Below, piece after piece: positions 1 to 6,947 of a DNA stretch of 10,348 bases. This stretch comes from Chrysochromulina parva (Eukaryota; Haptophyta; Prymnesiales; Chrysochromulinaceae): the NCBI GenBank assembly GCA_002887195.1, contig PJAB01002130.1, positions 1-10,348 of the forward strand. The letters run 5' to 3'. A program made the translations under genes and the position numbers. The first letter of the stretch is position 1. Every line of letters starts with the position of its first letter. The notes under the pieces were generated by a model. It was not told the origin of the DNA. It searched no databases and saw nothing but the letters and a program-made list of their open reading frames with translations.

Positions 1-840
1 CCACCCTCGCCTCCTCCCTCGCCACCGCCCTCGCCGCCCCCGTCCCCACCTCCGCCCTCCTCGCCTCCGCCCTCTCCACCGCCTTCGCCGCCGCCGTCTC
101 CACCTCCATCACCACCGCCTTCGCCGCCGCCCTCTCCTCCCCCATCACCACCTCCGTCACCGCCTCCATCACCACCGCCATCGCCTCCGCCATCTCCTCC
201 TCCATCCCCACCTCCGTCACCACCTCCATCTCCTCCGCCCTCTCCTCCGCCCTCGCCACCACCGTCCCCTCCTCCATCGCCCCCCCCTTCACCGCCACCA
301 TCACCGCCGCCCTCGCCCCCACCTCCGTCTCCTCCACCACACCCTCCGCCATCACCACCTCCGTCGCCGCCGCCATATCCTCCACCTTGGCCTCCCCCGT
401 CACCCCCGCCCTCACCCCCGCCCTCACCCCCACCATTGCCACCACCATCGCCGCCACCATCGCCGCCACCATCGCCGCCGCCACCTTCTCCTCCGCCTTC
501 TCCTCCTCCGCCGTCCCCTCCACCCTCACCGCCGCCGCCATCGCCTGAGCCAAAGCCACCACCGCCACCTAGCCCGTGCCCCCCCAATCCATCTCCACCT
601 CCACCCTCCCCTCCACCATTTCCACCTCCACCCTCCTCTCCGCCATCACCACCACCGCTGTCGCCGTCACCGTCGCCGCCTCCGTCGCCTCAGTCACCGC
701 CACCTCCACCGCCCCCATCACCGCCACCGAGGCCGCCGCCATCACCATCGCCATCGCCACCCTCGCCGCCGTCTCCGAGCCCGCCGCCGTCGCCGCCGTC
801 GCCGCCGCTGCCGCCCTCGTACCCGCCCTTTTCGCCCCTA
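1..840 (+). repeat. SPPP-coding low-complexity repeat
   Basis: About 280 codons alternate two to four proline codons (CCN) with one serine codon (almost always TCN). Third positions vary freely while the amino-acid pattern holds, so it is a protein-level repeat and not a recent DNA expansion. Such stretches form extended polyproline-II rods, usually hydroxylated and glycosylated in algae. The reverse complement also lacks stops and gives spurious Gly/Val/Met-rich frames. Confidence 0.9.
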
Positions 841-3534
841 GCCAGCGGCCAGAGCATCGTCTCTGTAATGGCGACGGTCGTGAATCTCGGACTCACAATA
901 GGTGGCGACATGTCGTCCATCGGAGCTGCGGAGTTAAGCAATCTCACGAACACGCTTAGTTTATCGCTTGACTGCCACCAACCCTCCTGCGAGATCACCG
1001 TACGCGCCTTGGCAGGCAGCGTGTTGCTCTCCATCACGCTTACCATCCCCAACGACGGCCCAGGAAACAGCAGCGCCACCGCCGCCGCCGCAGCAGCTTC
1101 AGCCTCTGCGCTGGTTGCTAGCAGTCCCAGCGCGCTGTCGAGCAGCCTCGGCGTCACCGTCGTGGGGACGGCGCCCGTGACCGTGCTGACAGGGGTCTCA
1201 GTGCCGATCGTGGTCGCACCGCCGCCACCGTCACCACCGTCACCACCGTCACCACCGTCATCACGCCCTCCTTCATCGCCCCCCCTCTCGTCGCCCACTC
1301 CATCGCGCCCCCCCTCGCCACCCTCGCCACTGCCGTCCTCACCGCCGCCGCCCAGTCCACCAGCACCGCCGTCGCCCCCGTCGCCGCCCGATCCCCCCTC
1401 TCTTCCATTGGTCCTGGGCCAAACAAGGGAATACATCCCAACTTATGTTATGCCGCTGATCTTGTTCTGCTGCATATTGGCATGCATATCGGCATCTGTG
1501 CTGTTCTGCAGCTGGCGCAATCAACGCAAGTGGAGTCGGCGTGTGGTGCACCTGGAGACATACAAGGGCGAGGTCAAAGCCGAGGCCAACGACGAGTTGC
1601 CTTCGTCCACTTCCGCCAATGCTTGGCGCTCGCCGGTTACTCTTCGACGCTGCAAGACGGCCCCATGGTCGGAGGAGGCGACGGCTGCAGGAGCCATCGC
1701 CTCGTCGGGGTCTGAACAAAGTGCGGTCGACATGGCTTCTTCCGAGAGGGTCGATACTTCAGTAACCCCTTGGGAGTCGCGGTGGGCTTTGCTCGCCATG
1801 CGAGTGCACGAGCTGCGAATGGCTCGCTGGCTGAAGATGCGCGACGCCTTGAGTGTTGACAGGCTCGCCGCCGACGTGGGTGCGATGCACGAAAGCGTGA
1901 CCCAGCAGTTACGTGCCCTCTCGCCCGCCGCCGACGCGAACATGCCTACGTGTGAAAGTATGGCTCTGGCTCCTGTTACTGAGCTGGCGAGTGTGCCGAT
2001 TCCTCTGACAGCGTGCAACGAAGCCGCCACCTCGTCCGTGGAGCCTCGCCCGCAGAGCTCGCTCGGGGATGAGGCCGTCGAGGAGATAGTGCTGCCGTTT
2101 ACAACGCCTCCGTGTGAAAGTATTGATACTGAGCCGGCGGCGAGTGTGCCGATTCCTCTGACAGCGTGCAACGAAGCCGCCACCTCGTCCGCGGATCCTC
2201 GCCCACGGAGCTCGCTCGGGGATGAGGCCGTCGAGGAGATAGTGCTGCCAGTCACAACGGCGCCTGTTCGGCGCAAGGCTCCAAAGTTTGATGCCGAGCA
2301 GCGTGGCGGCGTAATCAATATCATGCAGGTGGTGCTCCGTTGCGCTAAAAACCCCAAGGGCAAGCCAACCACCTTCGGATTGACGCTCGAGCGGCGCATC
2401 GAGAGCGGCACCAACATGACATCGGTGCTCATCAAGGGAGTTGACGCGGACAGTGCCAACGTGGGAGTGCTCCAGCGCGGTGATGAGCTGATTGCGATCG
2501 GGGGCGTGCGCGTGCAGGGCAACTACGCCTCAGTCATCGAGCTGCTGACCAAGTACAAGCCAGCGGACGGCGTCGACGTCGAGATTGTGCGCAAGCCGTA
2601 CGTGCCAATCGCCGCGCCTTCGGCGGCGGCAGCTGAGCCTTCGGCAGCGGCAACTGAGCCTTTGGCGGCAGCCGCACCACGCTTCAGACGTCGCATCCGC
2701 GCCGCTTCCTTCGTGTCAAGGATGGGGGAGGCAACAGAGGCGAGGAAAGCTCCAGAGCTCTCCGAGCTCTCGAAGCTCGCCAACACCCTCCAAGCTCTCC
2801 AAACTCTCCAACGCTCTCCAAGGCGCAGGGCTCCACAAACCCCAAGGGGAGAGGCTTCTTCGGACGCTGCGTCCCTTAAGCTGGCGACACAGGAGGCTGC
2901 AGAGAATGCAGCAGAGCTGGAGGCAGCTGCGCGTGTACACGGGGATGCTGAGGCGACGCTCGAGGCCATGGCTAAGGTGGCGGTAGCCGAGGCGGCGGCC
3001 GAGGCCAAGATAGCAACGGCGGCAGAGGCGGCGGCTGCTAAGGCGGCCGCCGAAGCAACGAAGGTGGGGGGCGCCGATGCGGCGAACGCAACCCCCAAGG
3101 CAGAGGCAGCGGCAGCGGCAGAGGCAGAGGCAGAGGCAGCGACGGCAGCGGCGGCCGAGGAGGTCGTCGACGTGGCGGTCGCGGACGATCAGAATTTCGC
3201 GGATGGTATGCGCCAGAATGACACGGATCGTGACGCGATTGATGCCGACAGTAACGGCAAGCTTGACTTTGGCGAGGCCGAGGCGGCGGCAGAAGCCGAT
3301 GCCGCCGCCGATGCCGCCACCGCTGCAGCAGCTGCGAGGGAGGAGGCCGGAGTTGTGGAGTTCGTCGAGGCGGCAGAAGCGCCCCACTTGCCTGAGGCGC
3401 CCGAGGTGCCTGAGGTGCCTTTGGGCGTGGCTGCTGCAGCCAAAGCTACGGCCTTTGTGGCGGTCCCGGTACCGTCGAGCGACCTTACAACGCCGCCGCC
3501 CGACTCATGTGACGCTCCTGCCGTGTACAATTAA
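1..3534 (+). CDS. Single-pass membrane protein with SPPP-rich ectodomain and cytoplasmic PDZ and EF-hand (5' partial)
   Basis: The frame is open from base 1 to TAA at 3532-3534 (1177 codons visible). The codon at 436 is TTG inside an SPPP run, not a start, so the true start lies left of the window. Visible residues in order: 1-280 (SPPP)n, typical of hydroxyproline-rich algal matrix proteins; about 281-405 a globular domain with C325/C330 and NLT and NSS sequons; 406-470 a second Pro/Ser hinge; 483-504 a hydrophobic transmembrane segment followed by RNQRKWSRR, which puts the C-terminus in the cytoplasm; a 51-residue duplication at about 663-754; PDZ at about 770-868 with the ligand-binding loop FGLTL at 792-796; a basic linker; an Ala/Glu-rich helical or coiled-coil stretch at about 957-1120; one canonical EF-hand loop, DADSNGKLDFGE, at 1081-1092. 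A link between wall and cytoplasm is inference. The PDZ and membrane topology are well supported; the ectodomain fold is less sure. Confidence 0.85.
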   Translation, partial: PPSPPPSPPPSPPPSPPPPSSPPPSPPPSPPPSPPPSPPPSPPPSPPPSPPPSPPPSPPPSPPPSPPPSPPPSPPPSPPPSPPPSPPPSPPPSPPPSPPPSPPPSPPPPSPPPHPPPSPPPSPPPYPPPWPPPSPPPSPPPSPPPLPPPSPPPSPPPSPPPPSPPPSPPPPSPPPSPPPPSPEPKPPPPPSPCPPNPSPPPPSPPPFPPPPSSPPSPPPLSPSPSPPPSPQSPPPPPPPSPPPRPPPSPSPSPPSPPSPSPPPSPPSPPLPPSYPPFSPLASGQSIVSVMATVVNLGLTIGGDMSSIGAAELSNLTNTLSLSLDCHQPSCEITVRALAGSVLLSITLTIPNDGPGNSSATAAAAAASASALVASSPSALSSSLGVTVVGTAPVTVLTGVSVPIVVAPPPPSPPSPPSPPSSRPPSSPPLSSPTPSRPPSPPSPLPSSPPPPSPPAPPSPPSPPDPPSLPLVLGQTREYIPTYVMPLILFCCILACISASVLFCSWRNQRKWSRRVVHLETYKGEVKAEANDELPSSTSANAWRSPVTLRRCKTAPWSEEATAAGAIASSGSEQSAVDMASSERVDTSVTPWESRWALLAMRVHELRMARWLKMRDALSVDRLAADVGAMHESVTQQLRALSPAADANMPTCESMALAPVTELASVPIPLTACNEAATSSVEPRPQSSLGDEAVEEIVLPFTTPPCESIDTEPAASVPIPLTACNEAATSSADPRPRSSLGDEAVEEIVLPVTTAPVRRKAPKFDAEQRGGVINIMQVVLRCAKNPKGKPTTFGLTLERRIESGTNMTSVLIKGVDADSANVGVLQRGDELIAIGGVRVQGNYASVIELLTKYKPADGVDVEIVRKPYVPIAAPSAAAAEPSAAATEPLAAAAPRFRRRIRAASFVSRMGEATEARKAPELSELSKLANTLQALQTLQRSPRRRAPQTPRGEASSDAASLKLATQEAAENAAELEAAARVHGDAEATLEAMAKVAVAEAAAEAKIATAAEAAAAKAAAEATKVGGADAANATPKAEAAAAAEAEAEAATAAAAEEVVDVAVADDQNFADGMRQNDTDRDAIDADSNGKLDFGEAEAAAEADAAADAATAAAAAREEAGVVEFVEAAEAPHLPEAPEVPEVPLGVAAAAKATAFVAVPVPSSDLTTPPPDSCDAPAVYN
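1216..1410 (+). repeat. Second Pro/Ser-rich hinge
   Basis: A shorter Pro/Ser-rich segment (visible residues about 406-470) with PPSPPSPPS repeats, interrupted by Arg, Thr and Leu. It lies between the globular ectodomain and the membrane segment and probably acts as a juxtamembrane stalk. Its start has a short TCACCACCG tandem run. Confidence 0.85.
1951..2262 (+). repeat. Tandem in-frame duplication of 51-54 codons
   Basis: The segment from 1951 is repeated from 2113. The homologous GCGAGTGTGCCG lies at 1987 and 2140, a 153-nt offset, and copy 2 lacks 9 nt near its start. The first roughly 50 nt after that point are identical and only a handful of substitutions follow, so the duplication is recent and keeps the frame. 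Each copy encodes VPIPLTACNEAATSS followed by SSLGDEAVEEIVLP. It lies in the cytoplasmic linker before the PDZ domain; its function is unknown. Confidence 0.9.
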
Positions 3535-4037
3535 GTGCTGCAATGGCTCTTTAGAGTGTAGTGCTAGTGCGCGTAGTGGAGTTACGCAACGTGCGGGCCA
3601 GCTGTGGAAGGTGTCAAAGCAGGTGGGACGGTCGACGCACGACGAAGAGAGACAGTTGAGTCTGAAATGATAGCTCGTCACTTTGCTCTATTGTGGACCA
3701 GCAGTGATCACCAGACTATTACTAATAGACGACCCAGGAGAGATCTGGCCGCACAGTCGACATTCCACACACCGGACGGGGCGCGGCAATGCGATGCGAA
3801 TATGCGATGAAGTATGAAGATTAAACATTAATAGCACGCGCCGACGTCGGTATGAGCTATGACGCGGTACGCACGGGTCTGTTGCGGCCGCGCCGGAGAC
3901 CGGGAAGCACGACCGCAAACGGAGCGTGCCGGTCGAACCCGGCCGCGAGGGGGAGGTTGCAAATGTTATCCCGCGCGCAACGCGACCGCAACGTACGCGA
4001 CGGCTTTCACCCCGTAGGCTTTAGGCCGGGCGTTTTA

Positions 4038-4074
4038 GGATCGGGATGATATGCGATATATCGTATTACGATCC
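4038..4074. repeat. Nested inverted repeat with AT-rich palindromic core
   Basis: The core ATGCGATATATCGTAT (4051-4066) is palindromic except for one G/T pair. Outside it, GGATCG (4038-4043) and CGATCC (4069-4074) form a second inverted pair. As RNA it could fold as a stem with an asymmetric bulge. It lies in the 3'-3' spacer; its role is unknown. Confidence 0.55.
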
Positions 4075-4142
4075 GCGCGGGTTAGCCGACTGCAAGTACT
4101 TCAGTACCACGTAAATGTCGTGGATTCAAGCAGGGCCCGCAT

Positions 4143-4171
4143 GCGTGCGCGCACCGAAGAAGTGCGCACGC
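4143..4171. repeat. GC-rich hairpin downstream of the minus-strand gene
   Basis: GCGTGCGC (4143-4150) and GCGCACGC (4164-4171) are perfect inverted repeats, extendable by a G-U and a C-G pair, around a short loop. It starts about 50 nt beyond the stop of the minus-strand gene, so it should fall in that gene's 3' UTR or termination zone. A role in 3'-end formation is inference. Confidence 0.5.
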
Positions 4172-4219
4172 CTGCTGAGCCAAGCGGCAAGGGGCTGTGT
4201 GAGCGTCACGTCGCATCGT

Positions 4220-5512
4220 TCAGCCCAAGAGGCGCTCGAGTGCGTCGCCCAGCTCCCGCGCCTCATCGAAGTCTTCGTCCTCCTCGTCCGCGAGGCTCGT
4301 TGCCGGCACTCGCGACACCTCGAGCTGCACGTGGAGCAGCAGCAACGGGTACTTGCTCAGGACGGCGCCCGCCTCGAGTCCGCTAGCATGGTGGCCGACA
4401 CATTGCAGCACCCGAATGGCGTAGCGCCCAAACCGCACTTCCACGCGCTGCTGCTGCTGCTGCGGCAGCGGCGCGGTTGCGGCGGCCTCCGAGGGCTCAG
4501 CATCAGGCGGCACGCCAGCGAGAACCTGCAGCAGTGTCGAACCATGCTCCTCGTGCTCGCCCAGGCTCATCCACACAAGCTCCGCATCCCACGTCGTTTC
4601 TACGATGGACCGGCGAGGGCGCACATGTAAAGACACACTGAGCTGGTCGAGCTCGGCGGCGGCGAGTGGGCGGCGCGCCGTGATGAGCACCGGTGAGGAG
4701 GATCCCAGGGTGCCCGAGCGCGGCAGGGGCGGCAGGGGCGGTAGCGATGGCAGGGGCGGCAAGCGACCTGACGCCACCTCGGATGGCGGCGGCGGCCTCG
4801 TGGCAGACGGCTCGCTTGCCACGGGCCCCGCAGCAGCTCCGAAGGTGACGTCAATGTCGCCCTGCGTGGACAGCCACACGACTGCCGGCGCACCTGTCTG
4901 TGGAAGCGGCAGCGTGAGCTCGCTCAGCTCCGCGGCGGCCACGCGCACCTTGTCCACAGCCACGCACACCTCGAGCGTCTCGGTGGCCTTCAGGCCGGCC
5001 ACGTCAGCGGCACTCTCGAGCACCTCAGCAGAGATGACGCGCAGACGATAGGGCCAGCACACGTGCAGACCAGCCGTGGCGTCGGTGCTCTCGAGGCCCA
5101 CGGGTGGCTGCGGCCGTACCGTCTCGTCCTTGTTGCACACCGTTGGGTTGAGCCAAATGTGCAACGCAGATTCGCTTGTCGCTGGTTGGAGAGCAGCGCG
5201 CAGAAATGCGCCGCCGAGGACGCGGGTACCGCTCGACGGTGGCGCTGGCCCGTCCACTCGATCTGCGAGGAATTTGGCTTTGAATCCTTGCAGCACATCG
5301 CCAGTCGAGTCGCCGTGCAAGGCTGCTCCCGTCCGAAGCAGCAGGGCGCCATTGTCGAGGAGCAGGTCGACGCCGAGGCTCAAAGTGTGGACTCCAAGGA
5401 AGGTGGGTGCGAGAAGGCATGGAGGTGCATGCGCTGGCTGCCTTGTTGCTGGCGACGGCTTCAAGGACGAGCCGCCGACGAAGAAGGCGCTCAATGGCTT
5501 CGGCTCGTGCAT
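4220..5512 (-). CDS. Uncharacterised 430-residue protein
   Basis: An intact frame from ATG (complement of 5510-5512) to TGA (complement of 4220-4222). Two consecutive in-frame TGA codons lie about 20 nt upstream of the ATG, so this is the first Met of an unspliced frame. I do not recognise the family. The protein alternates short hydrophobic strands with small or polar turns (for example ETLEVCVAVDKVRV and LLLLHVQLEVSRVP), suggesting a beta-sandwich-rich soluble protein. Other features are a Leu/Pro run at about 249-265, a five-Gln run near 350 and an acidic DEEDEDFDEA segment near 407-416 before a short terminal helix. There is no signal peptide or membrane segment. It is divergent from the ATP-grasp gene across a 331-bp gap. 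Length, lack of a competing gene and the clean start support it as real; the function is unknown. Confidence 0.62.
   Translation of the reverse strand: MHEPKPLSAFFVGGSSLKPSPATRQPAHAPPCLLAPTFLGVHTLSLGVDLLLDNGALLLRTGAALHGDSTGDVLQGFKAKFLADRVDGPAPPSSGTRVLGGAFLRAALQPATSESALHIWLNPTVCNKDETVRPQPPVGLESTDATAGLHVCWPYRLRVISAEVLESAADVAGLKATETLEVCVAVDKVRVAAAELSELTLPLPQTGAPAVVWLSTQGDIDVTFGAAAGPVASEPSATRPPPPSEVASGRLPPLPSLPPLPPLPRSGTLGSSSPVLITARRPLAAAELDQLSVSLHVRPRRSIVETTWDAELVWMSLGEHEEHGSTLLQVLAGVPPDAEPSEAAATAPLPQQQQQRVEVRFGRYAIRVLQCVGHHASGLEAGAVLSKYPLLLLHVQLEVSRVPATSLADEEDEDFDEARELGDALERLLG
4718..4765. repeat. GGCAGGGGC short repeats in the minus-strand gene
   Basis: On the plus strand GGCAGGGGCGG recurs three times with a divergent spacer. 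On the coding strand it gives the LPPLP repeats. The G-runs could form a quadruplex on the strand that is not the mRNA. Confidence 0.6.
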
Positions 5513-5843
5513 GAGGTGTGGTGTACTATGTATTCATCATAGAAAAAAATGGACACCTCGTATGTCACCGTGTGAAATGGCTGTGACTCGTGTGCATTGT
5601 TTGGGTATTAACTCTTAGTAAAAAGGTACCGGTACCGGTAAAAAGACACCGGGGGGAGCCGGGACAAACACGGGACCGGTAGCTCCCCCAAAAGGTGTGC
5701 CTCGAAACACGAGGAATGCGCCCCTTGCGCCTTCGTCGACTGCGGCGGCGCACTCATCTAGCAGTGACGCTCGTCGAGGCCGTCGACGAAGGCGGCCTGG
5801 CCGAGTGCTGTTGCAAATTGCTCCATTGACCCCTCCACCTGCC
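5513..5843. promoter_or_regulatory. Divergent promoter and 5' leader region
   Basis: 331 bp separate the two divergent start codons, so both promoters and leaders must lie here unless upstream exons exist. There is no clear TATA box. Visible elements are a perfect 14-bp palindrome, TACCGGTACCGGTA (5627-5640), flanked on both sides by AAAAA; the arms GGGGGAGC (5652-5659) and GCTCCCCC (5682-5689); and a 13-bp inverted repeat at 5728-5740/5782-5794. The ATP-grasp frame is open back to 5622 but holds no ATG before 5844. Two short upstream ORFs (5549-5575 and 5577-5618) would matter only if transcription starts to their left. Confidence 0.55.
5728..5794 (+). repeat. 13-bp perfect inverted repeat in the ATP-grasp leader
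   Basis: CGCCTTCGTCGAC (5728-5740) is exactly reverse-complementary to GTCGACGAAGGCG (5782-5794), with 41 nt between them. It ends 49 nt before the start codon. If transcribed it would form a stable stem in the 5' UTR that could slow scanning ribosomes; as DNA it could be a dimer binding site. Confidence 0.7.
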
Positions 5844-6947
5844 ATGGCCACTCCACTCCGCGTGTCGGTGCTCACGCGCGAAGCCCACAAGGATGGGACG
5901 TGGGTCACAAGCCTCGTGAAAGCAATTAAGCTAAAATTGCCGAGGGCGTTGGTGGAGATTGTGAGCGTCGAGCGCGCCGACCAGTGCGATGTTGTGCTCT
6001 TGCCTCCGAGTGGTAAACCGCAGTGTGATCTACTCGTGAATCGCGTATCCGACGCTGCCCCGCCCGCCACAGTCAAAAAGACTGCGGCGATCCTCGCCCT
6101 CTTTGAGCTGCACGGCTTGCCAGTCATCAACGGACACAAGTGCTTCTCGGTGGGCACTTCAAAGTGGCTACATCATCAGGTCCTGGAGAGCGCGGGGTGC
6201 AGTGTCCCGCGCAGCGTCGCTATATCACGGCTCGACGGGGACACGGAGCGCTTCCGCTGTGCACTCAGATCTGCGACTTGTGACCTCATGGGCTTAGGAT
6301 GCAAATGGCCTCTACTCTTGAAGCCGAACAGCGGCGGCTTTGGTGAGGGCATCGCATCGATCTCAAGCGTCGAAGAGCTCGAGCAGTGGGCTGACAAGGA
6401 AAGTGTGGATGGTTCGACGGAAACCGACGGCATCACCGTGCTCCAAGAATGTTTGACTCCGAGGGAGAACAAGTTTTATCGTGTGTGGTTCGTCGGCGGG
6501 AAGATATGTGCCGCAGTTGCCGTCGTACGCCCCACTGGTGTGGCCGAGGGCGCTCTATTCACGGGCGGTTGCGTCGGCTCCTGCTCCCTGAAAGAGCGTC
6601 TTGCTGCACCTGTCTTCACCACGTGGGACCCGCCAGCCGAGGTCCAGGAAAGGGTGCTCAAGGCGGCGGAGATTGCGGCGGCCGACTGCGGCAGCATCGA
6701 GCTGCTCTACGATTCGCACACGGGCCGTGCCTTCTATTTTGATATGAATATGGTCACCACGCTTCCCGAGCCTGAGTCTCCAAATCCAGTCCGAGACCCA
6801 GAGAACTTGTGGGGGAGCGGCTACGACTTCTACTCTGAGTTGGCCGATTACATTATCGTGCGGCTCCCCAGTCCCCACACACAAAAAGCTGCAGCAATGT
6901 TGACATCCAAGGAGCACAGCACCTTTGGTCGGTCGCTTGAACTGTAG
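5844..6947 (+). CDS. ATP-grasp (RimK-like) ligase-type enzyme
   Basis: 367 residues, unspliced. The start is the first ATG of the frame, in an ideal GCCATGG context; the longer open frame upstream has only a GTG. ATP-grasp enzymes couple ATP hydrolysis to joining a carboxylate and an amine or thiol through an acylphosphate. Visible signatures: PLLLKPNSGGFGEG at about 156-169, with the ATP-contacting K160 and Gly-rich loop; the hinge-like LQECLTPRENKFYRVWFVGGK, where a strand contacts adenine; E286 in GSIELLYD; and D300-x-N302 in FDMNMVTT, the usual Mg-binding end. The N-terminal ~90 residues (MATPLRVSVLTREAHKDG) look like the alpha/beta pre-ATP-grasp domain. No targeting peptide is evident, so it is probably cytosolic. 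The closest pattern I recall is the bacterial RimK-domain group with YFYDxNA near the end. The substrate cannot be read from the sequence, and the neighbours give no pathway. Confidence 0.82.
   Translation: MATPLRVSVLTREAHKDGTWVTSLVKAIKLKLPRALVEIVSVERADQCDVVLLPPSGKPQCDLLVNRVSDAAPPATVKKTAAILALFELHGLPVINGHKCFSVGTSKWLHHQVLESAGCSVPRSVAISRLDGDTERFRCALRSATCDLMGLGCKWPLLLKPNSGGFGEGIASISSVEELEQWADKESVDGSTETDGITVLQECLTPRENKFYRVWFVGGKICAAVAVVRPTGVAEGALFTGGCVGSCSLKERLAAPVFTTWDPPAEVQERVLKAAEIAAADCGSIELLYDSHTGRAFYFDMNMVTTLPEPESPNPVRDPENLWGSGYDFYSELADYIIVRLPSPHTQKAAAMLTSKEHSTFGRSLEL

Larger units (their letters stand above)
3535..4219. other. Convergent intergenic spacer
   Basis: A gene-free stretch between two genes that end toward each other. 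I see no credible coding frame, tRNA or canonical AATAAA signal. It should hold both 3' untranslated ends. Notable contents are GATGCGAATATGCGATG near 3790-3806, an AT-rich near-palindrome at 4051-4066 flanked by GGATCG and CGATCC, and a GC-rich hairpin at 4143-4171. Confidence 0.6.

Noticed and set aside
436..438. Apparent start of the large plus-strand protein at 436
   Set aside because: The codon is TTG within continuous SPPP coding, and the frame is open back to base 1, so the gene is 5' partial.
690..1436. Gly/Asp-rich minus-strand frame
   Set aside because: It is the reverse complement of CCN/TCN coding, which cannot form stops easily. The plus-strand frame has a membrane segment, a PDZ domain and a coherent end.
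1521..2522. 333-codon minus-strand frame opposite the linker and PDZ
   Set aside because: It lies antisense to a recognisable PDZ domain, has no family features and fits GC-driven shadow coding.
3797..3804. GAATATGC, a match to the plant phosphate-starvation P1BS motif GNATATNC
   Set aside because: It lies in a 3'-3' spacer far from the phosphoesterase promoter, and an 8-bp degenerate match is expected by chance.
3928..3944. tRNA T-arm-like sequence (GCCGG TCGAAC CCGGC)
   Set aside because: The loop is six bases, and no acceptor stem, D-arm or anticodon arm can be built around it.
5604..5618. Branch-point-like TATTAAC followed by TCTTAG as a 3' splice site upstream of the ATP-grasp gene
   Set aside because: An exon starting at 5619 meets TAA at once in the ATP-grasp frame, and the 5844 ATG has a full Kozak context, so an upstream coding exon is not needed.
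5697..5843. N-terminal extension of the ATP-grasp protein from GTG 5697
   Set aside because: GTG is not a normal eukaryotic start and no ATG lies between the stop at 5619 and 5844.
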